64,000 nucleotides of DNA from Desulfobotulus mexicanus (lineage in GTDB: Bacteria; Desulfobacterota; Desulfobacteria; Desulfobacterales; ASO4-4), in the NCBI RefSeq assembly GCF_006175995.1, contig NZ_VDMB01000001.1, forward strand, positions 1 to 64,000, written 5' to 3'. How positions within the stretch are numbered: the stretch's first letter is position 1; every line of letters begins with the position of its first letter. Shown piece by piece: positions 16,447 to 26,100 of the stretch. The notes beneath the pieces are model-generated. The model saw only the letters and a list, made by a program, of their open reading frames with translations. It did not search any database and was not told the origin of the DNA. A program made the translations under genes and the position numbers.

Positions 16447-16932
16447 ATGAAGAGGGTCAGCTCAGAACGTCATATTGTACTGGTTCATCCGGAAATTCCA
16501 TGGAATACGGGCTGTGTGGGCCGGACCTGTCTGGGAGTGGGGGCCACACTGCATCTGGTGGAGCCTTTGGGATTCTCCTTAGACGCAAAAGAGGTAAAGC
16601 GGGCGGGCCTTGATTACTGGCCAAGGGTTTCTTTAAAGGTGTGGCCTGATTTTGCCTCTTTTATGGATTTTATGAAACCCGCTGAGGAAGAACTTCTTTT
16701 CTTTACTAAAACCGCCAGCCGGACATTCAGGGAGATCACTCCTCTGGACCGGATGATTCTTGTGTTCGGTTCTGAATCCAAAGGACTTCCACCGGAAATT
16801 CTGGCTTCCTTTACGGGGCAGCATGTGCATATTCCCATCCATGACAGCATCCGTTCCCTGAATCTTTCCACGGCCGTTGGAATCGGTCTTTTTGAGAGTC
16901 TGAAGGGAAGGGATCCGGGGCATGGATGGTAG
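16447..16932 (+). CDS. trmL: tRNA (cytidine/uridine-2'-O-)-methyltransferase
   Basis: A 161-residue SPOUT methyltransferase of the TrmL group, which methylates the wobble ribose of certain leucine tRNAs using SAM. Motifs: HIVLVHPEIPWNTGCVGRTC (motif 1, with the Asn and Arg seen in TrmL), LVFGSESKGLPPEI (motif 2) and IPIHDSIRSLNLSTAVGI (motif 3, knot region). The length fits TrmL rather than the larger TrmH. The 3' end overlaps the possible upstream starts of the DUF1007 gene, so the three plus-strand genes may be one operon. Confidence 0.9.
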   Translation: MKRVSSERHIVLVHPEIPWNTGCVGRTCLGVGATLHLVEPLGFSLDAKEVKRAGLDYWPRVSLKVWPDFASFMDFMKPAEEELLFFTKTASRTFREITPLDRMILVFGSESKGLPPEILASFTGQHVHIPIHDSIRSLNLSTAVGIGLFESLKGRDPGHGW

Positions 16933-16948
16933 GGGAGGCAGTGTTTAT

Positions 16949-17575
16949 ATGAGAAAAAACGGCAGGAGAATTATGATAAGGGTTGGATGCTGGATGATTC
17001 TCGTTTTCTTCACGGGGTTTTCATGGGGGGCGCAGGCGCTGGCCCATCCCCATGTCTTTATGCAGACGGCCCTGGAGCTGGAGCTGGACGAAAAGGGTGT
17101 GCGGGGTATATGGCAGAGATGGGCCTTTGATGAATATTTCAGTGCCTGGGTCATCGAAGACTTTGATAAGAATAAGGATGGTGTCTTCTGTGAAAAGGAG
17201 CTGAAGATAGTTTATGAGGAAACTTTTCAGAATCTTGAAAACTTCGGTTTTTTTACGAGAATTCTGAAGGATGGCAGGATGATTCCTGTTAAAAAGATAG
17301 AGCATTTTTCAGTAGAGATAGAAGATGGTCATGCGGTTTATTCTTTTTTTATCCCCTTTGCCGTTTCTCCGGAAGAAGGAACTTCAAAATTTTATATAGC
17401 GGTTTATGACGAGTCTTTTTTCTGTCATCTTTTTTTCCCGCCGGAAAATGTGGGAATACGGGGAAGTGAGCATGGCTGGAAGGTGGTGTCCGCCCCTGAG
17501 GAGAGACCGGACCTTGCTTACTATTACGGATTCATGACGCCTGTGGCTCTTCGTTTTGAGGTGGAAAGGCAATGA
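16949..17575 (+). CDS. DUF1007 family exported protein
   Basis: A protein of about 208 residues with an N-terminal signal segment ending around ALAHPHVF, the typical DUF1007 start where His residues follow cleavage. An EF-hand-like loop DFDKNKDGVFCEKEL lies near residue 72. DUF1007 genes are regularly paired with NicO/RcnA-type transporters, and the His-rich mature N terminus suggests periplasmic metal binding; both points are family knowledge. The start at 16949 follows GGGGAGG; an ATG eight codons later is possible. The stop overlaps the transporter start by 4 bp (ATGA), so they are coupled. Confidence 0.83.
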   Translation: MRKNGRRIMIRVGCWMILVFFTGFSWGAQALAHPHVFMQTALELELDEKGVRGIWQRWAFDEYFSAWVIEDFDKNKDGVFCEKELKIVYEETFQNLENFGFFTRILKDGRMIPVKKIEHFSVEIEDGHAVYSFFIPFAVSPEEGTSKFYIAVYDESFFCHLFFPPENVGIRGSEHGWKVVSAPEERPDLAYYYGFMTPVALRFEVERQ

Positions 17576-18510
17576 TGCGAAAAATCGGATGGCTTATTTT
17601 TGTGTTTTTGTTTCTGGCTTTGGCCGGAGAGGCCTTTGCCAATAGTCCCTTCCAGCGGTCTGCTCAGGCTGCACCTGCGGAAAAAGAATCTTCTTTCAAA
17701 CCCGCAGACCTTCTGCCCTCATGGGTCCGTGATGCCGGTTCCAAAGCCATGGGCAGGATTCTTGTCTGGCAGGTTCAGCTTCGCCAGAAGGCAGGGGGCT
17801 ATGCCCGCCAGATCCGTGAAAATCCATGGGGTAAGGCTTTTTGGTCCTATATGGGGCTGGCCTTTGCCTATGGGGTCGTCCATGCTCTGGGACCGGGGCA
17901 TGGCAAGGTCTTTGTGAGTACATGGTTTTTAAGTCGGAAGGGCAGTCTGGCCCAGGCCATTACCATGGGAGGGCTCATGGGTTTTCTCCATGTATTTTCG
18001 GCTCTTGTGCTGGTTTTCATACTTTATTTTGTATTGAAGGCGGGGGGGCCGGGTGCCATGGACGGTGCAGGCTCACAGATACAAAAATTCAGTGCCGGGC
18101 TGATTGTGCTTGTGGGAATTTTTATGGTCTGGAAGTCCTTCCGCAGCATGGTTCACGGTCATGGTGAAGGGGATAATTGTTCCTGCTGTGCGCCTGCTTC
18201 AGACAGCCGGAGTTTTCTTTCCTTAAGTCTGGCTGTGGGCATGGTTCCCTGTCCTGGTGCGGCCCTCATACTCTTTTTTTCCATTTCTCTGGATATTCTG
18301 CTGGCAGGGGTCTTGGCCATGGTCTTTCTGGCGGCGGGTCTTTCCCTGACTACGATTACTTTTGGTGTGCTTTCCCTTTATGTAAGGAGGGCCTTTGCCA
18401 CCATGGGTTCCGGTGTGCGGGTGAGGCCCCTGTGGTATCAGGTTCCGGTCCTTGTGGGGGCTTTGTGCATTACTGGGATGGGAGCCTTGCTTTTTTTCAG
18501 TCCTGTGTAG
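17572..18510 (+). CDS. NicO/RcnA-type nickel-cobalt (metal) transporter
   Basis: A 312-residue membrane protein with a signal-like N terminus and about six to seven hydrophobic segments. The family signature HALGPGHGKVFVSTWFL (metal-binding His residues) lies near residue 104, followed by GLMGFLHVFSALVLV. A cytosolic Cys- and His-containing loop (GHGEGDNCSCCAPA) around 200-214 and AVGMVPCPGAALIL complete the fold. NicO members export or import Ni, Co or related ions. The Cys-rich loop and coupling to DUF1007 suggest metal efflux or delivery; which ion is not determinable here. Confidence 0.85.
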   Translation: MMRKIGWLIFVFLFLALAGEAFANSPFQRSAQAAPAEKESSFKPADLLPSWVRDAGSKAMGRILVWQVQLRQKAGGYARQIRENPWGKAFWSYMGLAFAYGVVHALGPGHGKVFVSTWFLSRKGSLAQAITMGGLMGFLHVFSALVLVFILYFVLKAGGPGAMDGAGSQIQKFSAGLIVLVGIFMVWKSFRSMVHGHGEGDNCSCCAPASDSRSFLSLSLAVGMVPCPGAALILFFSISLDILLAGVLAMVFLAAGLSLTTITFGVLSLYVRRAFATMGSGVRVRPLWYQVPVLVGALCITGMGALLFFSPV

Positions 18511-18635
18511 GGGGTATAGGGGCAGCCACGGGCTTTTTACGGACTGTCACGGGTTGTTGTCTGTTTTTGTTTGTCCTTGAAAGTCTTTGTATGTCTGTGT
18601 TTCTCTGGTCTGTGCCCTTAATGCCTTTAAGCTTT

Positions 18636-20144
18636 TTATCCATGGGAAAAACCATGGGTCGCCCATTCCGGAAGCCCTGTGATGTTCCCTTCGGATGCCC
18701 CAAGACAGGTACCGATGCGTGTGATGCCGGAAAGCTTTGTGCTCAGTTTTTCAGCTACGCTATCTTCAGCTGTGAAAAGAAGCTCATAGTCTTCTCCGCC
18801 TGTTAAGGCAAAGAAAAGGGGGGTTTTTCCGCAGCGGCTGGCGTAGCCAAGAAGATCCGGAGACAAGGGGATGTCGTCAGGATTAAGGGCAAGGGTGAGG
18901 CGAGATGCCTTTGCCAGATGCAGAGCATCACCTGCAAGGCCGTCGCTGATATCCATGAGGCAGCGGACGCCCGCATCCGAAAGAAGGGCTGCGGCATCGA
19001 AGCGGGCTTTTGGTTTGATAAAGCGGCGGATCAGGACTTCTGCACCTTTGCGGTTTTCGGAAAGAAGGGCATGGCAGCCAGCGGCGGCATCGCCTGAAAA
19101 GCCTGTCACATAAATCCCCTCCCTGGTTTTTGCAAGGGACCTGCGGGGAAAGATTTCTCCTCCTTCCCCTATCATAAAGAGATCCACGCACAGCACTTCC
19201 GCTTTACAGATATTACCACCGGCAATGCTCCCGCCCGTTTCTCCCAAGGCCTGAAGCATACCCTGCTGCAGGGCAAGGATATCCACTTCTCTTTCTCCGG
19301 GGGGCAGACCCAGATTTACAAAAAGTGCAACGGGCCTTGCAAAGGAGGCGGCAAGGTCGCTGGCAGTAGCCATGACGGCTCTGTAGCCCAGCTCTTCAAA
19401 GGACATCCAGTTTCTTAAAAAATGAACGCCTTCTCTCTGGGTGTCGGTGGATATGACTGGCCTTTGCAGGCAGGGCAGAAGGGCTGCATCATCTCCGGGG
19501 CCCACGGGTATGACGGGGTCTTTTTTGTCTGCTGTCAGTTTTCGGATAAGGTCAAATTCATTCCATGAGGCTTTTCCCGCAGATTTTACTTTTGTCCCAC
19601 CAAATCGACTGTGCCAGCTGTCAAAGCGTTCAAGCTGATGGTCTCCGAAACGGGCCAGCTGACTTCGTATGATGGCAAGGGGTTTTTCCCTGCCAGCCTC
19701 CCCCGGATTTTTGGAGAAGAATTTATCAGCATAGCAGATGATTTCCTCTTCAAGGGAGACCGGCTGCATGTCCCGCTGGGGCAGGGGCAGCTTTTTTTTC
19801 AGAATCTCTTCCTTTGAAAGGCCCGTTCCCGTGTGGCGCTCACAGACCAGAGCGTGGCGGGGCAGGCCCTCTTTTTTCAGTATGTCGTGGCCGAGAAAGC
19901 CGTGGCAGATGTAGGCATCTTTCCCATGGCAGCCGATGCCCGGGGCATGGGTGAGGCCGATGCCGATATCATGGAGAAGGGCGGCTTCGGCAATAAAGTT
20001 GAGATCCGGCCCTTCTTCCATGATTTGCAAAGCCGCATCCAGTGCTTTGCGGGCCACCATGCGGGAGTGCTGCAAAAGAATCTCCCTTGCAGGGTGGCCT
20101 TCGGGATAATAATGATCCAGAATTGTCAGGATCTTTGGATTCAT
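18636..20144 (-). CDS. thiL: HD-domain / thiamine-monophosphate kinase fusion
   Basis: A 502-residue two-domain protein. Residues 1-180 are an HD phosphohydrolase domain with LLHDIGIGL (His58-Asp59), HGFLGHDIL and CERHTGTGL. Residues 195-502 are ThiL, which phosphorylates thiamine monophosphate to the cofactor TPP: VGPGDDAALLP, STDTQREGVHFL, SDLAASFARP, MDISDGLAGDALHLA and LTGGEDYELLF. Normal ThiL is about 320 residues. The usual GGD of the ATP/Mg site reads GGN at 309-311. The start overlaps the prfB stop by ATGA, so the two are coupled. It converges with the NicO gene. The HD domain's substrate is unknown. Confidence 0.88.
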   Translation of the reverse strand: MNPKILTILDHYYPEGHPAREILLQHSRMVARKALDAALQIMEEGPDLNFIAEAALLHDIGIGLTHAPGIGCHGKDAYICHGFLGHDILKKEGLPRHALVCERHTGTGLSKEEILKKKLPLPQRDMQPVSLEEEIICYADKFFSKNPGEAGREKPLAIIRSQLARFGDHQLERFDSWHSRFGGTKVKSAGKASWNEFDLIRKLTADKKDPVIPVGPGDDAALLPCLQRPVISTDTQREGVHFLRNWMSFEELGYRAVMATASDLAASFARPVALFVNLGLPPGEREVDILALQQGMLQALGETGGSIAGGNICKAEVLCVDLFMIGEGGEIFPRRSLAKTREGIYVTGFSGDAAAGCHALLSENRKGAEVLIRRFIKPKARFDAAALLSDAGVRCLMDISDGLAGDALHLAKASRLTLALNPDDIPLSPDLLGYASRCGKTPLFFALTGGEDYELLFTAEDSVAEKLSTKLSGITRIGTCLGASEGNITGLPEWATHGFSHG

Positions 20145-21254
20145 GCCTTGCCCTTTGCGTGGCTTCTGCGGAGCAGTTCCGCCTGAATGAAGCCGTCCAG
20201 AGAACCGTCCAGCACGGCCTGACTGTTGCCCGTTTCATGGTTGGTTCTGTGGTCCTTGATCATCTGGTAGGGATGGAGCACATAGGAGCGTATCTGGGAA
20301 CCCCAGGCAATTTCTCCCTTGCTGTCATGCATTTCCTGCATTTTTTCATCCTGCTTTTGTTTTTCCAGCTGATACAGGCGGGACTGCAGAACCTTCATTG
20401 CCATTTCCCGGTTTCTGTGCTGGGATTTTTCCTGCTGGCAGGAGACCACAATGCCTGTGGGCAGATGGGTGATGCGGATGGCGGAGCTGGTCTTGTTCAC
20501 ATGCTGACCTCCTGCACCGGAAGCCCGGAATACATCCACCCGCAGATCCTTATCTTCGATGTCAATTTCGATTGCCTGATTCACCTCAGGATAAACAAAA
20601 ACCGAGGCAAAGGAGGTCTGTCTTTTGCCGTTGGCGTTGAAGGGGGAAATGCGTACCAGTCTGTGGACTCCGGATTCGGTTTTGAGATAGCCAAAGGCAA
20701 ATTCTCCGCTTACGGTGAAGGTTACACCTTTGATACCCGCCTCGTCTCCGGGCTGATAATCCACCATCTGCATGGAAAAACCCTTGCGCTCCACCCAGCG
20801 GCTGTACATGCGGAAGAGCATTTCCGCCCAGTCCTGGGCTTCCGTGCCTCCGGCACCGGCATTGATGGACATGATGGCTGTGGCGGAATCATCTTCTCCG
20901 TCCAGCATGAGCTTTAGGGAAAGATCACTAAGGCTTTCTTCCACCCCATCCATCTGAAGGGCCACATCTTTTACGGTTTCTTCATCCCCTTCTTCCACGG
21001 CCATTTCCAGAAGCATTTCCGCATCATCAATGGCTGTTTCGATTTTTTTATAGCTTTCCAGTTTGCCTGAAAGGAGGGTGCGTTCCTGAAGAACAGGCCT
21101 GGCGGCTTCGGGGTTGTCCCAGAAATCTTTGTTGGCTATTATGGATTCAATTTCACTTAAGCGGTAGCTGAGGTGTTCGAGGTCAAAGACACCCCTTTAA
21201 CTGAAGGAGTTGGGCGCGCTGATCCTTTGTGCGCTGCTTCAGTTCTGCGGACAT
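20141..21254 (-). CDS. prfB: Peptide chain release factor 2 (programmed frameshift)
   Basis: Release factor 2, which reads UGA and UAA stops. The gene starts at ATG 21254 after AAGGAGAATACC, runs 23 codons (MSAELKQRTKDQRAQLLQLK...) to an in-frame TGA at 21185-21183, and continues in the +1 frame to 20141. The slip site CTTTGAC preceded by AAGGGGT is the classical RF2 autoregulatory frameshift signal: low RF2 lets ribosomes slip past the UGA. The catalytic GGQ motif appears as ASGAGGQHVNKTSSAIR, and the SPF-type recognition region lies in MAVEEG...YSRW...RISPF. The product is about 370 residues. ATGA-coupled to the downstream HD-thiL. Confidence 0.95.
21183..21198 (-). promoter_or_regulatory. 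RF2 +1 programmed frameshift site
   Basis: On the minus strand AAGGGGT is followed by GTCTTTGAC, placing the SD-like stimulator, the slippery CTT and the UGA stop in the canonical RF2 arrangement. The frame after the slip joins exactly with the long downstream frame. Confidence 0.93.
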
Positions 21255-21283
21255 GGTATTCTCCTTAAAAAATTAAATGAAAC

Positions 21284-21299
21284 CCCCTGCATGCAGGGG
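21284..21299 (-). terminator. Palindrome between lnt and prfB
   Basis: A perfect 16-bp palindrome (CCCCTGCATGCAGGGG) is followed on the minus strand by TTTCATTTAATTTTTT. It could terminate or attenuate transcription leaving lnt before prfB. It lies 30 bp upstream of the prfB start, so it might also affect prfB translation. Confidence 0.5.
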
Positions 21300-21337
21300 A
21301 AACGGAATTTTCTGAAAAAATCAGATTTTTTTTATTC

Positions 21338-22942
21338 TCAGGCAGATCTGCCCGCCGCTTTTTTATGAAGGGGCAGGGCTGATGCCATAAAATATAATAC
21401 TATCACAAAGAGACAGGTCCATGCAAAAAAATCCCCGATCCGGGCATAGATGCTTTTTTCTTTGAAAAGGGGTGCCCGGACGTTGAGGATTTCTGTGGTA
21501 TTCATGGCTGTTTTTTCCACTATGCGTCCAGTGGGCAGGATAAGGACACTGATGCCAGTGTTGGCACTACGTATGACGGCTCTTCGGAACTCAACGGCGC
21601 GGAACTGGCTGAAGGCGAGGTGCTGGGCAGGGCCGCCGGTGTTCCCGAACCATGCATCATTGGTCTGGACGGCAAGGAGTTCAGCCCCCTTTGCTACAGC
21701 TTCCCTTGCAATATAAGGAAACACGCTTTCAAAGCATATCAGGGGGGCGATAAACGTATCCTGAAAGGCAAGTACGGGCGGATGTATGCCGGAGGTGAAT
21801 TCTCCTGCGGGAACAATGAACTGATCAAGAAATGGCAGATAGCGTTTCAGGGGGATGTATTCGCCAAAGGGTACCAGGTGGCGTTTGTCATAGCGTGCAA
21901 GAATATCTCCTTCGGGGCTGATGAGATAGCTGGTATTGAAGAAAAGATATTTCCCGCTGGAATCTGTTTCATAGACGGGTGAGCCGGTGAGGTGATATCC
22001 ACCGGATTCCCTGATCTGGGAAAGAAATTGGCGGGTGGGAGCCATGTCCGTGAAGAGATAAAAGGGGGTGGCTGTTTCCGGCCAGAGGAAAAGGCGGTTT
22101 TCGCCTTCAGGGGCTTTTTTCATTAGTTTGTGGTAACGGTTCAGGGTTTCCTTTTGCAAGGAAGGGTCCCATTTCTGATCCGGTGGAAGGTTGCCCTGAA
22201 GGATGGAAACCTCAATGGCTGGAGCCAGGGCTATGGTTTTATCTATATCTTTGATGCGGAAATGTCCGTAAATTCCGAGTAAAAGCCAGAGGCAGAGGGG
22301 GATGATGAAATTTTCCCCTTTTTTTCCGGGAAAGGCCAGGGTCAGATTTACCATGACAATGGCAAAGGAAAGAAGATATGCTCCGCCTATGTCTGCTGAC
22401 TGTATGAGAAGGGGGACATCGGCAAGGCCATGGCCCAGCTGTGCCCATGGAAAACCTGTAAAAAGATGACCCCGTATGAACTCAAGGGCTGTCCATGCAG
22501 CTGGGGCAAGGATAAGAATATTTTTTTTCTTCCGGTAAAGGTGGTGGACGAAAAGAAAGAAAAAGGCCGGATAAAGGGCCATGTAGGAAGCCAGAAGTCC
22601 GAGGGCTCCCAGGGCTGCAGGCCAGGGAAGGCCGCCGAAGGTTTGTACGGTGTAAGCCAGCCAGTGCAGTGTTGCTGAAAAGAAAAAAAACCCGAAGATG
22701 AATCCAAGGCGGAAAGCCCTGCCACCCTTGTCCATGGTGGCGGCGTTTCGTATGGGAAGGATGAGGGTGATAAAAAGGATGGGCCATAGTCCAAGGGGCG
22801 GGAAGGCGGCAAAGGTTGCTGTACCACAGAGGGCGGCTGTGGCCGAAGGTGGCAGGCTAAAGGGAGTATTTTCTCCGGTCAAAGGAGCAGATTCACATTG
22901 AGATTCCTTTAGCCCTGTGTTATGTTTTTTTTGTTTTGTCAT
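21338..22942 (-). CDS. lnt: Apolipoprotein N-acyltransferase
   Basis: A 534-residue inner-membrane enzyme that adds the third acyl chain to bacterial lipoproteins. Several transmembrane helices (about 35-225) precede the periplasmic carbon-nitrogen hydrolase domain. The catalytic triad is visible as Glu289 (LFLWPETATPF), Lys353 (YDKRHLVPFGEYIP) and Cys403 (APLICFESVFP). A last helix lies near 505-525. The length is typical. The first about 30 residues are hydrophilic, and an internal start is possible. It leads the lnt-prfB-thiL minus-strand run and is divergent from the STAS gene. Confidence 0.95.
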   Translation of the reverse strand: MTKQKKHNTGLKESQCESAPLTGENTPFSLPPSATAALCGTATFAAFPPLGLWPILFITLILPIRNAATMDKGGRAFRLGFIFGFFFFSATLHWLAYTVQTFGGLPWPAALGALGLLASYMALYPAFFFLFVHHLYRKKKNILILAPAAWTALEFIRGHLFTGFPWAQLGHGLADVPLLIQSADIGGAYLLSFAIVMVNLTLAFPGKKGENFIIPLCLWLLLGIYGHFRIKDIDKTIALAPAIEVSILQGNLPPDQKWDPSLQKETLNRYHKLMKKAPEGENRLFLWPETATPFYLFTDMAPTRQFLSQIRESGGYHLTGSPVYETDSSGKYLFFNTSYLISPEGDILARYDKRHLVPFGEYIPLKRYLPFLDQFIVPAGEFTSGIHPPVLAFQDTFIAPLICFESVFPYIAREAVAKGAELLAVQTNDAWFGNTGGPAQHLAFSQFRAVEFRRAVIRSANTGISVLILPTGRIVEKTAMNTTEILNVRAPLFKEKSIYARIGDFFAWTCLFVIVLYFMASALPLHKKAAGRSA

Positions 22943-23032
22943 TTAAGGCCCCTTATGAAATCCCGCCATTTTCAGGTATTCCCATTGTCGGAACCCCGGC
23001 ATCTCTTTTTCTATAATACACGGAGTGCAGCC

Positions 23033-23344
23033 ATGAGTCAGATTGTAAAGGAGCAGGATTGGACCACTGTCATTCCCGGCGTGGATATTGTTGCGTCCAT
23101 GGCCAATGATTTTCGTACGGAACTTCAGAATCTTATTCAGGAAAGCAGCGGGGATATCCAGCTGGATCTTGCTGGTGTGGAAATGGTGGATTCTGTTGGT
23201 ATCGGCGTTATTATTGCTACCCATAATTCCCTGAACCGCCAGGGGCGTAAGCTGAAGGTTGTCAATGTGGCCAAAGATATTTACAGTCTGTTCAGCACCA
23301 TGCGTCTGGACCGGCATTTTTCCGTAGAATCCATCGGGTCCTGA
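23033..23344 (+). CDS. STAS-domain (anti-sigma-factor antagonist-like) protein
   Basis: A 103-residue single STAS domain. The conserved phosphorylation region is LAGVEMVDSVGIGVIIATHN, with Ser64 in the DSxG position used by SpoIIAA-like antagonists. The C-terminal half (KLKVVNVAKDIYSLFSTMRLDRHF) matches the family. Partner kinase or phosphatase genes are not adjacent, so the signalling circuit is unknown. The start at 23033 follows GGAG with good spacing; the longer upstream frame overlaps lnt and is not favoured. A strong terminator follows. Confidence 0.85.
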   Translation: MSQIVKEQDWTTVIPGVDIVASMANDFRTELQNLIQESSGDIQLDLAGVEMVDSVGIGVIIATHNSLNRQGRKLKVVNVAKDIYSLFSTMRLDRHFSVESIGS

Positions 23345-23382
23345 TCCTTAATATTTTTGAGATGGCGCTTGATTCAAAAAAG

Positions 23383-23414
23383 AAAACGCCCTGTCATGAG
23401 CAGGGCGTTTTTTT
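23383..23414 (+). terminator. Rho-independent terminator after STAS gene
   Basis: AAAACGCCCTG and CAGGGCGTTTT form an 11-bp stem with a 7-base loop and a T-run. It is A-rich on the other side, so it may also stop transcription leaving the tRNA-Pro on the minus strand. Confidence 0.88.
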
Positions 23415-23422
23415 AGTTTTTC

Positions 23423-23499
<77 letters not shown>

Positions 23500-23571
23500 A
23501 TAAAGAGAAAAAATGTTTAGCACGCTTCTTAGGATAGTGCAAGGGCTTCTTTTTTATTTTAGAGTTCTGAT

Positions 23572-24255
23572 TTAATGGACCATGGAATCGATGAATCTGT
23601 CTATGCCATTTGCAATGGCTTCTGCCAGGGTATTCTGATTGTCGGGGTCTGCCAGCCAGAGGGCATCCCGGGGGGACCGAAGATTACCGGTTTCCACAAG
23701 AACGGCGGGCATGGTCAGTGGTTTCAGAAGGAAAAGGTCGGCTTCCATTATCCTTATTCTTTGGGGAAGATTTTTATTCTCCATGGTCTTTGCAAGGCTG
23801 TTTGCAAGTCTTATGCTTTGCTCCCTATGGAGCCTATGGCCTTCATCCCAGATGCCGGAATCCGTATGCTGGCTGATATGGGGAGGCAGGTGGATAATTC
23901 TTATGATGCCGGAGATCTGTGGTGCTGAGCCGTCGGTGTGAAGGCTGACAAAAAGATCGGCTTTTCCTCTGTTGGCTGCGGCTGTGCGCTGCACCGGATC
24001 CGGATTGTGATCACCTTCCCGGGTTAGGAGAATCCTGTTGTTGTCCCGGAGTTTTTTTGAAATTTTTTTTGCCAGCAGAAAGCAGATGCTCTTTTCCGTG
24101 CTGCCATCTGGTCCCTTTACCCCGGTATCATTGCCACCGTGTCCGGGGTCCAGCATGATGATGGCCTTTCTGTCCTGAAAGCCGGACGCTGTGCAGGCGC
24201 ATGCCAGTGTGCTTGCCAGGATAAGGGAAAGAAAAAAAGCATATTTGTTTCGCAT
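23572..24255 (-). CDS. N-acetylmuramoyl-L-alanine amidase (Amidase_3)
   Basis: A 227-residue zinc amidase that cleaves the peptide stem from peptidoglycan. An N-terminal signal (MRNKYAFFLSLILASTLACAC) includes a lipobox-like LAC/CAC, so it may be a lipoprotein, although two Cys positions are possible. Catalytic landmarks are MLDPGHGGNDTGVKG (zinc His), the Glu in STEKSICF, FVSLHTDGS (zinc His) and AVLVETGNL (catalytic Glu). The domain is minimal, without SPOR, LysM or AMIN targeting modules. It is divergent from tig across a 409-bp gap. Confidence 0.88.
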   Translation of the reverse strand: MRNKYAFFLSLILASTLACACTASGFQDRKAIIMLDPGHGGNDTGVKGPDGSTEKSICFLLAKKISKKLRDNNRILLTREGDHNPDPVQRTAAANRGKADLFVSLHTDGSAPQISGIIRIIHLPPHISQHTDSGIWDEGHRLHREQSIRLANSLAKTMENKNLPQRIRIMEADLFLLKPLTMPAVLVETGNLRSPRDALWLADPDNQNTLAEAIANGIDRFIDSMVH

Positions 24256-24300
24256 GTTTGTATGTCCGGTAACTGTATTGGTCTGTTAATGGGTTTTTTC

Positions 24301-24329
24301 TTGACACATATAGACGGCATGATTAAATT
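24301..24329 (+). promoter_or_regulatory. Candidate promoter upstream of tig
   Basis: TTGACA, a 17-base spacer and TAAATT point towards tig, 336 bp ahead of its start. The rest of the 24256-24664 gap shows no gene, RNA structure or repeat that I could support, so the long leader is unexplained. Confidence 0.4.
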
Positions 24330-24664
24330 TAAAAGATTGCTTCGTGCTTTGTCCGATGAAATCGGTGTCGGCGGAGTACCCTGCAAAGAAAAGACTTTAA
24401 AGGAAAAGTTCGGGTTCCGTCAAGCAGGGCAGGGATACCATAAGGACACCAACAGGCAGAAAAGGGATGGTTTCTGTAATGTAAAAATCCTTAGAAACAA
24501 TAAATGTTTTGGGTATTTTCTTTTTTTTTATGTTAAAGGCATTCCCGGTATTTATGGGCCTGTATGTCGGGACAGGTTCTGATAATTTGAAAAGAATGGA
24601 TGTTTGGTTTGCTTACCATAGACCCCCCATGGGCTTTTAAGGTTTTTACGAAGAAAGGATCATC

Positions 24665-26011
24665 ATGCAAGTTACGGTAGAAGATCTGAGCACGGTCAAG
24701 AAGGCCCTGCACATAGAGATTCCGGGTGAAACAGTGGCAAAGGCAGTGGATGCCGCATATCAGGATCTGAAAAAAACCGTGAAGATCAAGGGCTTCCGTC
24801 CCGGTAAAACACCACGTTCCGTTCTGGAACGCATTTATAAGAAGGATGTTCACGCAGATGTATCCCAGAAGCTTATTCAGGATGCCTTTGTGGATGCGGT
24901 CCGGAAGGAGAATCTTAATTTTATAGGAACGCCGGACATGAACCTGCCGGATCTTGAGGCCTTTGATGAGAAGGGACCCTTAAAGGTTGGGGTTACCCTT
25001 GAAGTACGTCCGGAGATAGGTGAGATTGATTTTAAGGGTATTCCCGTTAAAAAAACACTTCACGTTTTTAGTGAGGGTGACGTGGATACGCAGATTGAAA
25101 TGCTGCGTAAGAATCTTGCCAGAAAGGTCCCCATTGCAGAGGAAAGGCCCGCACAGTCCGGAGATTTTATTCTTATGGATTATGAAGGCCTTGTGGAAGG
25201 ACAGCCCTTTGACGGTACTCCAAAAACTGAAAATCATGCCTATCTGATTGGCAGGAATACCCTTTCTCCTGCCTTTGATGAAAATCTGGAAGGTATGAAT
25301 ATTGGGGAAACCCGTACCTTTGATGTCAGCTATGATGAGCAGTATGTCAATAAGGCCTTTGCAGGAAAGACCATCTCCTTTACGGTGACTCTGAAGGGTA
25401 TCCATGAAGAGATTCTTCCGGAGCTGGATGCAGATTTTGCAAAAAATTTCGGGGATTTTGAAAGTGTTGAAGATATCCGGATCAAAATCCGTGACAACCT
25501 TCAGCAGGGTTATGCCAAACGCATTGAGCAGGAAGTGAATGAACAGATTTTTTCTGCCCTCATCGAAAAAACCAGTTTTGAGGTTCCCGATGTCATGGTA
25601 AACTATGAGCTGGAAGGTATTCTGGAAGAGGCGGAGCGGGCATTTTCCGCCAATGGAGTTACCTTTGAGCAGCTGGGGCAGACCAGAGAAATGCTGGCGG
25701 AAGAATACCGTGGCCTTGCGGAAAAGCAGGTACGCCGCCATCTGATTCTGGGAAGCATCATTAACCAGGAAAAACTGGATCTGGATGCAGACGAGATCAT
25801 TGCCGGCTTTGAAGAGCTGGCCAGAAATTTCAATCAGCCCGTGGACCTTATCAAGGGCTTTTATGAAAGCAATCCTGAAAAGCTTGAATTTTTCAGGCAC
25901 ACCATGCTTGAAAAAAAGGCGATTCAGCTTATTTTGGATAACAGTTTGATTGAAGAGGTCTCTCCGGAAGCCGCTGAAGATGTGGAAAATACGGAAGACC
26001 AGACTGTCTGA
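24665..26011 (+). CDS. tig: Trigger factor (ribosome-associated chaperone)
   Basis: A 448-residue chaperone that binds nascent chains at the ribosome exit and has peptidyl-prolyl isomerase activity. The N-terminal ribosome-binding signature appears as [20 protein letters not shown] near residues 38-57. The FKBP-like domain (about 155-240) includes [19 protein letters not shown] and [16 protein letters not shown]. The C-terminal helical arms make up the rest. An AAAGGATC site precedes the ATG. It is the first gene of the tig-clpP-clpX-lon run. Confidence 0.96.
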   Translation: MQVTVEDLSTVKKALHIEIPGETVAKAVDAAYQDLKKTVKIKGFRPGKTPRSVLERIYKKDVHADVSQKLIQDAFVDAVRKENLNFIGTPDMNLPDLEAFDEKGPLKVGVTLEVRPEIGEIDFKGIPVKKTLHVFSEGDVDTQIEMLRKNLARKVPIAEERPAQSGDFILMDYEGLVEGQPFDGTPKTENHAYLIGRNTLSPAFDENLEGMNIGETRTFDVSYDEQYVNKAFAGKTISFTVTLKGIHEEILPELDADFAKNFGDFESVEDIRIKIRDNLQQGYAKRIEQEVNEQIFSALIEKTSFEVPDVMVNYELEGILEEAERAFSANGVTFEQLGQTREMLAEEYRGLAEKQVRRHLILGSIINQEKLDLDADEIIAGFEELARNFNQPVDLIKGFYESNPEKLEFFRHTMLEKKAIQLILDNSLIEEVSPEAAEDVENTEDQTV

Positions 26012-26100
26012 AGCCTGATGCGTTGTCTGTGTGGAAGGTTTTCCTTCCGGACCGTAAATGCAGATGTCGGGCCAAACAAGGAGAAAAAGGGAGGTTCGTC

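Noticed and set aside
20042-20917. Plus-strand frame of 291 codons antisense to prfB
   Set aside because: The opposite strand encodes recognisable RF2; this frame is its shadow.
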